A DNA stretch of 64,000 bases, taken from positions 1,892,001-1,956,000 of the forward strand of contig NZ_CP069128.1 in NCBI RefSeq assembly GCF_029637485.1, given 5' to 3'. The position numbers and the translations under genes are program-made. Of the stretch, positions 53,540-61,875 are shown piece by piece; the first letter of the stretch is position 1; every line of letters begins with the position of its first letter. Source of the stretch: Sphingomonas sp. LHG3406-1. GTDB lineage: Bacteria; Pseudomonadota; Alphaproteobacteria; Sphingomonadales; Sphingomonadaceae. Under the pieces are notes generated by a model. The model made no database searches and was not told the origin of the DNA. It saw only the letters and a list, made by a program, of their open reading frames with translations.

Positions 53540-54247
53540 CTAGGAAGCCGGGATCGATGCCCAGACCGGGTCCTTGATCCTGCTCATGAACTGGGCATGC
53601 GCCTCAAGCTCGTCAAGCGACGGAGCATGCGGACGCGGCGTGCGGACCGGCCTTGCGGCAGGCCGAGCAATGCTGGTCGCCTGCACCGCGATATCGGCGG
53701 CAGAAGAGGCATCGGCGAGTAGCGAGAAGCCGATCTGCCGGCCGCCGGTCAGCTCGACATAGACCTGCGCCAGCAACTGCGCGTCGAGCAGCGCGCCATG
53801 CTTGACGCGCGCCGTGCGATCGACGCCGAAGCGGGTGCAGAGCGCGTCGAGGCTGTGCTTGGCGCCGGGGTGCTTCGAGCGCGCCAGCACCAAGGTGCAG
53901 ATCATGCGGCTGAGGCAGACGGGATCGCGCCCACACCGCTCCAGCTCGTGGTTGAGGAATCCGAAATCGAAGGTGGCATTGTGCGCGATCAGCGGCGCAT
54001 CGCCGACGAAGTCGAGCAACTCCTCGCACTTGTCACCGAACAGGGGCTTGTCGGACAGGAAGATGGTGCTGAGCCCGTGCACTGCTTCCGCCTCGCTCGG
54101 CATGCTGCGCTCGGGATTGAAATAGGCGTGATATTCGCGGCCGGTCGGGCAGCGATTGACCAGCTCGACGCAGCCGATCTCGACCATCCGGTCGCCCGTC
54201 GTCGGATTGACGCCGGTGGTTTCCGTATCGAACACGATCTCACGCAT
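53540..54247 (-). CDS. dnaQ: DNA polymerase III epsilon subunit (proofreading exonuclease)
   Basis: 235 aa. DEDDh exonuclease motifs: IVFDTETTGVNP (Exo I), HNATFDFGFLNHEL (Exo II) and HGALLDAQLLAQVY (Exo III). The C-terminal tail (about 180-235) should bind the polymerase alpha subunit. Retains every catalytic residue, in contrast with polA in this window. It lies 8 bases after the coaE stop, in the conserved maf-aroE-coaE-dnaQ run beside oriC. Confidence 0.96.
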   Translation of the reverse strand: MREIVFDTETTGVNPTTGDRMVEIGCVELVNRCPTGREYHAYFNPERSMPSEAEAVHGLSTIFLSDKPLFGDKCEELLDFVGDAPLIAHNATFDFGFLNHELERCGRDPVCLSRMICTLVLARSKHPGAKHSLDALCTRFGVDRTARVKHGALLDAQLLAQVYVELTGGRQIGFSLLADASSAADIAVQATSIARPAARPVRTPRPHAPSLDELEAHAQFMSRIKDPVWASIPAS

Positions 54248-54255
54248 GGATGAAT

Positions 54256-54849
54256 CTATGCGCGCTTGGAGAGTCCCAGTCCAGCGAGGATCGCGTCCAC
54301 TTGGGCTTCCGTTTCGGCCAGGCTGATCGAGGTGTCGATCACATGATCCGCCCGCGCACGCTTCTCGGCGTCGGGCGTCTGGCGGGCGAGGATGTGATCC
54401 AGCTTCTCGGCCGTCATGCCTGGCCGGGCGAGCACGCGCTGGCGCTGGATCTCGGCCGGCGCGGATACGACGATGACGTCGTCGAAGACGGCCTCGCCCC
54501 CGGTCTCGAACAACAAGGGAATGTCGAACAGCAGCGCCGGCGCAGCGCCATGCTCGACGATGAAGCGGGTGCGCTCATGGTGGACGGCGGGGTGCACGAT
54601 CGCCTCCAGCGCGGCGAGCTCGTGGGGCTTGCCCAGGACGGCGGCGGCAAGGGCCTCACGATCGACCGCACCCTCGCGGGTCGTGCCGGGAAAGCGCTGC
54701 TCGATCACCGGCACCAGCCGTCCGCCCGGACCCTGCAGCGCACGAACCGTCGCATCGGCGTCGAACACCGGAATGCCCCGCGCGGCGAACATCTTCGCGA
54801 CGGTAGACTTCCCCATGCCGATGGAGCCGGTGAGGGCGAGTGTCTTCAT
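54256..54849 (-). CDS. coaE: Dephospho-CoA kinase
   Basis: 197 aa P-loop kinase for the last step of CoA synthesis. LTGSIGMGKSTVAKMFAARG (P-loop), DADATVRAL, HPAVHHERTRF, LLFDIPLLFETGGE, and RVLARPGMT are conserved. ATG 54849 overlaps the aroE stop by 4 bases. Confidence 0.96.
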   Translation of the reverse strand: MKTLALTGSIGMGKSTVAKMFAARGIPVFDADATVRALQGPGGRLVPVIEQRFPGTTREGAVDREALAAAVLGKPHELAALEAIVHPAVHHERTRFIVEHGAAPALLFDIPLLFETGGEAVFDDVIVVSAPAEIQRQRVLARPGMTAEKLDHILARQTPDAEKRARADHVIDTSISLAETEAQVDAILAGLGLSKRA

Positions 54850-55703
54850 GCGGTAAGAAGCTCCCGGAGTTCGGCATCATGGTCGCGCGGCGCTTCTTCA
54901 CCAAATAGATGCGCGAACGCCGCGGCGGCCTGAGCCACGAGCATCGTGAGGCCGCCCACCGCCACCAGCCCCCGCTCGCGCGCCTGCCGCAGGAGGTCCG
55001 TCTCGAGCGGGTCATAGACCATGTCGAAGACGACCGATCCCGGCGCCATCCCCCCGAGATCGACCTGCAGCGGCGGATGGCCACGCATGCCGAGCGGGGA
55101 GGCATTCACCAGCAGGGATAAGTGCTGCTCCTTCGATCTGGACTGGGCGAGATCGCCGACTTCGACCGACGCATATTCGGCATCGACGGGATCGAACCGA
55201 CGCCGGAAGGCCAGCGCACGCTCTTTGGTCCGCCCGACACTGGTCACGTGAAGCGGCGCAGGGCGGCGCAGGAGGGCGACCATCGCTGCTGCTGCTGCAC
55301 CGCCGGTGCCGATCACCGTCGCCGAGGAGATGCGATCGCCCTCGATCCATGGCCGCAGCGGGTCGGATACGCCGTTCAGGTCCGTATTGTGCCCACTGAG
55401 CCGCCCCTCAGCGCCGACACGCGTGATGGTATTGGCCGCACCGACCAACCCCACCTCGGCAGATTGTTCGTCAAGGTATCGCAATGCCTCGACCTTGAGC
55501 GGCATGGTGACATTGCAGCCGCACCAAAGCGGGTCGCTCCGCCGTTGTTCGAGATAGTGCGGCAGGTCTCCCGCCGTCACGCGGGTCGCGCGATAGTCGT
55601 AGGCGAGGCCCAGCTTGCCCAGCCAGAAGCGATGGATCAGCGGCGACCGGCTGTGGCCGACGGGATCGCCGATCACCTCCGCAAAAGGGACAGCTGATGT
55701 CAT
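54846..55703 (-). CDS. aroE: Shikimate dehydrogenase
   Basis: 285 aa. Reduces 3-dehydroshikimate with NADPH. Seen: GDPVGHSRSPLIHRFW, the catalytic Lys in NVTMPLKVEAL, Asp in GHNTDLNGV, GTGGAAAAAMVAL (dinucleotide fold), NASPLGMRGHPPL. ATG 55703 overlaps the maf stop by 4 bases. Confidence 0.96.
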   Translation of the reverse strand: MTSAVPFAEVIGDPVGHSRSPLIHRFWLGKLGLAYDYRATRVTAGDLPHYLEQRRSDPLWCGCNVTMPLKVEALRYLDEQSAEVGLVGAANTITRVGAEGRLSGHNTDLNGVSDPLRPWIEGDRISSATVIGTGGAAAAAMVALLRRPAPLHVTSVGRTKERALAFRRRFDPVDAEYASVEVGDLAQSRSKEQHLSLLVNASPLGMRGHPPLQVDLGGMAPGSVVFDMVYDPLETDLLRQARERGLVAVGGLTMLVAQAAAAFAHLFGEEAPRDHDAELRELLTA

Positions 55704-56284
55704 GCCGTCAACACGCCTTTCGCACGCAGCGCTCCGAGCAGAGGCAACAAGGGCATGCCGAGGATGGTGAAGTGATCGCCCTCAATTGCCTCGAACAGCT
55801 GGATGCCGGGTCCCTCCAGCCGGAAGACACCGACGCAATAGCTGACCTCGGGCCAGTCGCTTTCCAGATATTGCTCGATGAAGGCGTCGCTGAGCACGCG
55901 CACGCGAAGCCGCGCCTCGCCCGCGTGCCGCCAGATTATCTCGCTTCCTGTGGCGAGGACGACGGCGCTGGTCAGGACCATCGTCTTTCCCGAGAAGAAA
56001 CGCAGATGCTCGGCCGCCGTCTCGCGACCCGCGGGTTTGTCGAACCGGCGACCGTCCACGCTGATCAGGCTGTCGCTGCCGATCACCAGGGCTTGCTGTC
56101 GCCGCACCGCGACCGCCAGCGCTTTCGCTTCCGCCAGCGCAAGCGTCAGTCCGGCATCGTTGCCGTCGAATCCCGCCTTGATCGCAGCCTCGTCCACGCC
56201 AGGCGCCTCGGCCGCATAAGGTACGCCGGCATTGGCCAGCATCGTGCCGCGGATCGGCGAGGTCGAGGCGAGCACCAGTTCCAT
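55700..56284 (-). CDS. maf: Maf-like nucleoside triphosphate pyrophosphatase
   Basis: 194 aa. LVLASTSPIRGTML at the start, ALAEAKALAVA, VIGSDSLISVDGR, RFFSGKTMVLTSAVVL and GDHFTILGMPLLPLLGALR near the end define the Maf/YceF fold. Hydrolyses non-canonical or methylated nucleotides. First gene left of the predicted oriC; the kinase/pyrophosphorylase gene often found between the origin and maf is absent here. Confidence 0.94.
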   Translation of the reverse strand: MELVLASTSPIRGTMLANAGVPYAAEAPGVDEAAIKAGFDGNDAGLTLALAEAKALAVAVRRQQALVIGSDSLISVDGRRFDKPAGRETAAEHLRFFSGKTMVLTSAVVLATGSEIIWRHAGEARLRVRVLSDAFIEQYLESDWPEVSYCVGVFRLEGPGIQLFEAIEGDHFTILGMPLLPLLGALRAKGVLTA

Positions 56285-56578
56285 GTTCGTTCCTGTGGAG
56301 AAAGCCGCCTGTACCCCTAGCGCGGCTGCGGGGATGGACCAACCGGAGCCGATCAGGACCCGTCGGCAAGGATTCGCAAAGCCGCTTATCCACGGTGGAT
56401 GAAGCCATCCACAGGCCTGTGGAAAGCGGGAATTCGGCTGCGCGACTCGCCGGTCTTGCGAGAGCCGCCAATTCCGGCCACCTGTTGGCAACCATGGGAG
56501 GCCGACTTATTCCCCAGCTTCGGCCCGCCAACAGACTCCAACTACCTTTCTAAGAATCTATAAGAGAAAGAGATAAGG
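56285..56578. other. oriC: Probable chromosomal replication origin (oriC)
   Basis: A 294-bp spacer between the divergent maf and hemE. DnaA-box-like sequences: TTATCCACG (56386-56394, one mismatch to TTATCCACA), TGTGGAGAA (56294-56302, one mismatch on the other strand), CCATCCACA (56405-56413) and TGTGGAAAG (56418-56426), the last two forming an inverted pair. Four GANTC sites (56371, 56444, 56534, 56554). An AT-rich stretch (about 56545-56578) could unwind. The gene order on both sides equals, as I recall, the surroundings of the Caulobacter origin, and nearby genes point away from it on both sides. Confidence 0.8.
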
Positions 56579-57628
56579 GTGGCCGACCAGCCTTCGGATC
56601 AGACGACCGACAAGCCGCTCCTGGCCGTGCTCAGGGGCGAACGGCGCGACCCACCGCCCGTCTGGATGATGCGTCAGGCCGGGCGCTATCTTCCCGAATA
56701 TCGTGCGCTGAGGGCCGAAAAAGGCGGCTTCCTCGACATGGTCTATGATCCGCCCGCCGCGGCCGAGATCACGCTTCAGCCACTCCGCCGCTTTGCGCTC
56801 GATGCGGCCATCCTCTTTTCCGATATCCTGATCGTCCCGCATGCGCTGGGGCAGAACCTCAGCTTTGTCGCAGGTGAGGGTCCCCGTCTCGCGCCGCCGC
56901 TGAGCGGAGCCGAGCTGGCCGAGTTCGAGCCCGCACCCGAGCGGTTCGAGCTGATCTACGAGACCGTTCGCCAGGTGAAGGCACAGCTGTCGCCCGAGAC
57001 GACTTTCCTGGGCTTCGCGGGATCGCCCTGGACAGTCGCCACCTACATGGTGGCCGGTGAAGGCAGCCGCGAACAGGCCGAGGCCCGCCAACTCGCCTAT
57101 CGCGATCCGGGAAAGTTCGGCGCCATCATCGCGGCCATTGAGGAATCGACCATCGGCTATCTCGTCGGCCAGGCCGACGCGGGGGTTGATGCGGTGCAGT
57201 TGTTCGACAGCTGGTCGGGCAGCCTCGCCCCAACCGAATTCGAACGCTGGGTCATCGCGCCCACCGCGCGGATCGTCGCGAAGCTGCGCGCGCTCCGGCC
57301 GGACCTGACCATCATCGGCTTCCCCAAGGGGGCGGGCGGCAAGCTCCCCGCGTATGCCCGCGAGACGGGCGTGGACGCGCTCGGGCTCGACGAGACGGTC
57401 GACCCCCTATGGGCACATGCCAGCCTGCCCGACGGCATGCCGGTCCAGGGAAATCTCGATCCGCTGGCACTGATCGCCGGCGGCCCGGCGCTGGAGAAGG
57501 CGGTTCGCGTTATTCTTTCTGCCCTCGAGGAGCGACCGCACGTGTTCAATCTCGGCCATGGCATCCAACAGACGACGCCGATCGAGCACGTCCAGCAGCT
57601 CTTCCGCCTGCTTGGAAAGGCCGTCTGA
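56579..57628 (+). CDS. hemE: Uroporphyrinogen decarboxylase
   Basis: 349 aa. Converts uroporphyrinogen III to coproporphyrinogen III. PPVWMMRQAGRYLPEYR, the catalytic Asp in FSDILIVPHALG, GFAGSPWTVATYM, FDSWSG, FPKGAG and NLGHGIQQTTP are all present. Start is GTG 56579, since no ATG lies in frame before the conserved region. First gene right of the predicted origin; its stop overlaps the hemJ ATG by one base (TGATG). Confidence 0.97.
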   Translation: MADQPSDQTTDKPLLAVLRGERRDPPPVWMMRQAGRYLPEYRALRAEKGGFLDMVYDPPAAAEITLQPLRRFALDAAILFSDILIVPHALGQNLSFVAGEGPRLAPPLSGAELAEFEPAPERFELIYETVRQVKAQLSPETTFLGFAGSPWTVATYMVAGEGSREQAEARQLAYRDPGKFGAIIAAIEESTIGYLVGQADAGVDAVQLFDSWSGSLAPTEFERWVIAPTARIVAKLRALRPDLTIIGFPKGAGGKLPAYARETGVDALGLDETVDPLWAHASLPDGMPVQGNLDPLALIAGGPALEKAVRVILSALEERPHVFNLGHGIQQTTPIEHVQQLFRLLGKAV

Positions 57629-58083
57629 TGCTCGACGCCTACATCGGCATTCTCGGCAATGCCTATCCCTGGGTGAAGGCGGCGCACGTCACCTTCGTCA
57701 TCTTCTGGGTCGCCGGACTGTTTCTGCTGCCGCGCTTCTACGTCTATCATCACGCGACCGCGGCCGGATCGGCCGAGGACCGCGCATGGATCGACCGCGA
57801 GCGCCGCACCCGCTCGATCATCCTCGGGCCCGCCATGGGTATCGTCTGGATCCTCGGCCTCGCGCTTGCCTTCCATCTCGGCGCCTGGACCCAGGGTTGG
57901 TTTCACGGCAAGCTGGCGCTGGTCGTGCTGCTGACCGGCTACCAGGGATGGCTTGGCGCCTACGGCCGCAAGCTCGCGCGCGGCGATCGCCCGCTCGAGA
58001 ACCGCACCCTGCGTATCATGAACGAGGTTCCCGGCATCATGACCGCGCTCATCGTCGTGCTGGTGATCGTCAAACCGTTCTGA
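57628..58083 (+). CDS. hemJ: Protoporphyrinogen oxidase HemJ
   Basis: 151 aa, four transmembrane helices. The signature LPRFYVYH (about residues 34-41), the preceding KAAHVTFVIFWVAGLF, and R-R-T-R-S-I-I-L-G-P plus a C-terminal MNEVPGIM distinguish HemJ from CopD. Oxidises protoporphyrinogen IX at the inner membrane. The coupling to hemE agrees with the function. Confidence 0.92.
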   Translation: MLDAYIGILGNAYPWVKAAHVTFVIFWVAGLFLLPRFYVYHHATAAGSAEDRAWIDRERRTRSIILGPAMGIVWILGLALAFHLGAWTQGWFHGKLALVVLLTGYQGWLGAYGRKLARGDRPLENRTLRIMNEVPGIMTALIVVLVIVKPF

Positions 58084-58257
58084 TCTTGCCGTCTGGCGAG
58101 GCGGTCCCCATGTTGACTTGGACGGCGGCCCGACATAGGCCGTCAGCATACGGCCGCACCGGCCCGTATTCTCCGCTCATGCCGGTGTGACCGCTCGGTT
58201 CTCGACGCGGGTCATCAGTCATCCGACTGCCAAACTCCCCAGACAAAGACATCAGAC

Positions 58258-59514
<1,257 letters not shown>

Positions 59515-59558
59515 GCCGCTCGCGCATTGGCGAGGGGAGCGCCCGATTGCTTTCTTCG

Positions 59559-59636
59559 CGTCATTGCGAGCGTTAGCGAAGCAATCCAGTCCGGGCGCGT
59601 GGATTGCTTCGTCGCCTGCGGCCTATCGCAACGACG
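59559..59636. repeat. Inverted REP-like repeat between rho and terC
   Basis: The left arm begins CGTCATTGCGAGCG and ends GCGAAGCAATCCA; the right arm begins TGGATTGCTTCG and ends TCGCAACGACG (59600-59636). The arms form a long imperfect hairpin with a short loop. The motif TCATTGCGAG-n-GAAGCAATCC is a dispersed element in several alphaproteobacteria, from memory. It may also stop or stabilise the rho mRNA. Confidence 0.65.
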
Positions 59637-59666
59637 AAGGCCTGACCGGACTGACGGAGAGTTCCT

Positions 59667-60389
59667 TTGCTTGAACTGATTACGACGACCCTTGCCGCCG
59701 CTGCCGGCCTCGGTGGCCCTGCCGAAATCTGGGCCTCGATCGTGAAGGATTTCAGCAACATCACCGAGCCGGCCGCATTTGCGGCCTTTCTCCAGGTGCT
59801 CGCAATCGATCTCGTTCTCGCAGGCGACAATGCGATCGTCGTGGGTGCGCTTGCTGCCGGTCTGCCGCCGGAGCAGCGCAAAAAGGTCATCCTGATCGGC
59901 GTCGCCGCCGCTCTGGTCCTGCGAATCCTGTTCGCGCTCATCGTCACGCAGCTGCTGCAGATCGTTGGCCTCATCCTGGTCGGCGGCCTGCTGCTGCTGT
60001 GGGTGGCTTGGAAGATGTGGCGTGAGCTTCGGCACACGGCGGACAATGCCGGCAGCCCGGAGATCGAGGGCGACGAACATAGCGGCCTGCGGCCGGCCAA
60101 GAGCTTCGCGGGAGCCGCCTGGGCCGTAGCCGTCGCCGACGTCAGCATGAGCCTGGACAATGTCCTGGCGGTCGCCGGCGCGGCGCGCGACCACCCGGGA
60201 ATCCTCATCGTCGGCCTGATCTTCGCTGTCGCCCTCATGGGCCTCGCGGCCAACCTCATCGCCCGCTACATCGAGCGCTATCGCTGGATCGCCTATGTCG
60301 GTCTTGCAGTCATCCTCTATGTCGCCGTGAAGATGATCTACGACGGCTGGATCGATCCGCAGGTGGGCCTCGGCCGCCTGTTCGTCTGA
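59667..60389 (+). CDS. TerC family (YjbE-type) membrane protein
   Basis: 240 aa, about seven membrane helices. The two acidic membrane motifs AIDLVLAGDNAIVVGALAAG and ADVSMSLDNVLAVAGAA are conserved; related proteins export manganese or metallate exoproteins. Start is TTG 59667 with GGAGAG 7 bases upstream. A perfect hairpin (ACCCCGGC...GCCGGGGT, 60396-60416) follows the stop. Confidence 0.86.
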   Translation: MLELITTTLAAAAGLGGPAEIWASIVKDFSNITEPAAFAAFLQVLAIDLVLAGDNAIVVGALAAGLPPEQRKKVILIGVAAALVLRILFALIVTQLLQIVGLILVGGLLLLWVAWKMWRELRHTADNAGSPEIEGDEHSGLRPAKSFAGAAWAVAVADVSMSLDNVLAVAGAARDHPGILIVGLIFAVALMGLAANLIARYIERYRWIAYVGLAVILYVAVKMIYDGWIDPQVGLGRLFV

Positions 60390-60395
60390 ACGGGA

Positions 60396-60416
60396 CCCCG
60401 GCCCCAAGCCGGGGTG
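60396..60416. repeat. Perfect 8-bp GC hairpin after terC
   Basis: ACCCCGGC (60396-60403), loop CCCAA, GCCGGGGT (60409-60416). No T-run follows, so a repeat-type element (the ACCCCGG class common in sphingomonads, from memory) is more likely than a classical terminator, though it could shield the mRNA 3' end. Confidence 0.5.
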
Positions 60417-60545
60417 CCGCAACATCGACCTGAGCCATGAGCAGGGTGACGGGCGCACGGGGCACATCGCCTGCCCAGTGCCCGGCGTGGCGGAAGCGCT
60501 GGCCGCCCGCTTGTCACTTCCCTCGCCGCACGGCATCCGGGACGG

Positions 60546-61820
60546 GTGAGCCGACCCACCATCTTCGCCCGTTCCAGCGGCGCCTTGCCGTCTGCCATCG
60601 CCGTGGTGCGGATCAGCGGGCCCGAGGCCGAGAGGGCCGCTGCACGGCTCGCCGGTACTCTCCCGGCACCCAGGACCATGAGCCTCCGCGATCTGAAGGC
60701 CGGGGATGGCGCATTGATCGACCGAGCCCTCGTCGTCCGCTTCCCGGCGCCACACACCGCCACCGGCGAGCCACTGGTCGAGCTTCACTGCCACGGCGGC
60801 CGTGCCGTGGTCGCGCGCCTTCTTGGCCTGCTCGCCGCCATGCCGGGCCTGCGCGAGGCGGAGCCGGGAGAGTTCACCCGCCGCGCGCTCGAGAATGGCC
60901 GCTTCGACCTGACCGAGACCGAGGGCCTAGCAGACTTGCTGTCCGCCGAAACGGAGTGGCAACGCCGTGCCGCCGTGGAGAGCGCCGGAGGAGGGCTCCG
61001 CCGCTCCGTCGAGGAATGGCGCGAGCGGCTCGTCCTCCTTGCCGCCGAGGCGGAGGCGGCGATCGACTATGTCGACGAGGAGGAGACCGAGCTCGAGCTG
61101 GTGCAGCTCTGCAGCGCAGCGGCAGCGCTGGCAGACGAGTGGCGCAGCCAACTCGCTGCGCCGAGGTCGGAGCTGCTGAACGACGGGCTCAAGATTGTCC
61201 TCGGAGGTCCACCAAATAGCGGAAAGTCCAGCCTCTTCAATGCTTTGACCGAATCCAACAAGGCCATAGTGACGTCAATTCCGGGAACCACCCGTGATTT
61301 GTTGGAGGCGCGCCTGGATCTCGACGGACTGCCGGTGGTGCTGATCGACACTGCCGGTCTTCGCGCAACCGATGATGTTGTCGAGCGGATCGGTGTCGCG
61401 CGCGCTGAAGGCGCCCAGGAGACCGCCGATATCCTTCTCTGGCTCGGCGACCCGCAGGAGGCGCCCAATCACCAGCGGATCTTGCTCGTGCACGCGCGTG
61501 CCGACGAGCGTCCCCTGGCACCCGCAGGCACCATTCCAGCCTCCGTGGTGACACCGGGCGGTCTGGAAGCATTGCGTGCCGAAGTCATCGGAGCCGCACG
61601 CAATCTCCTACCGCCGCCCGATCGCGCCGCACTCAACCAGCGCCAGGCGCGTGCCCTGAGGGAAGCAGAGGAGGCACTTCGTGGAGTGCAACCTGACGAC
61701 ATCCTGCTGACCGCCGAGGCCCTCCGGCAGGCCCTGCACGCCCTCGATCGACTAAGCGGCCGCCACGGAACGGAAGACGTGCTCGACGCTCTTTTCGGAC
61801 GATTTTGCCTCGGCAAGTAA
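60546..61820 (+). CDS. mnmE: tRNA modification GTPase MnmE, divergent G domain
   Basis: 424 aa. With MnmG makes the cmnm5 modification at tRNA wobble uridine 34. N-terminal formyl-THF-binding domain (TIFARSSGALPSAIAVVRISGP), helical domain, G domain with GGPPNSGKSS (G1), PGTTRD (G2), DTAG (G3), and the C-terminal FCLGK with the catalytic Cys. The G4 motif NKxD is replaced by ARAD in LLVHARADERP and the G5 SA region is unclear, so guanine recognition should be altered. Start is GTG 60546. Confidence 0.93.
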   Translation: MSRPTIFARSSGALPSAIAVVRISGPEAERAAARLAGTLPAPRTMSLRDLKAGDGALIDRALVVRFPAPHTATGEPLVELHCHGGRAVVARLLGLLAAMPGLREAEPGEFTRRALENGRFDLTETEGLADLLSAETEWQRRAAVESAGGGLRRSVEEWRERLVLLAAEAEAAIDYVDEEETELELVQLCSAAAALADEWRSQLAAPRSELLNDGLKIVLGGPPNSGKSSLFNALTESNKAIVTSIPGTTRDLLEARLDLDGLPVVLIDTAGLRATDDVVERIGVARAEGAQETADILLWLGDPQEAPNHQRILLVHARADERPLAPAGTIPASVVTPGGLEALRAEVIGAARNLLPPPDRAALNQRQARALREAEEALRGVQPDDILLTAEALRQALHALDRLSGRHGTEDVLDALFGRFCLGK

Positions 61821-61821
61821 G

Positions 61822-61837
61822 CGTTCCACGTGGAACA
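61822..61837. other. parS: parS-like ParB binding site
   Basis: CGTTCCACGTGGAACA contains the perfect 14-bp palindrome GTTCCACGTGGAAC (61823-61836) and matches the ParB consensus TGTTNCACGTGNAACA in all but the first base. It is in the 55-base spacer between mnmE and mnmG, about 5.3 kb from the predicted oriC, a normal distance for parS. Confidence 0.75.
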
Positions 61838-61875
61838 ACTCGCAAAACGACTGTTCAGAGGATAAGGGCACGGCG

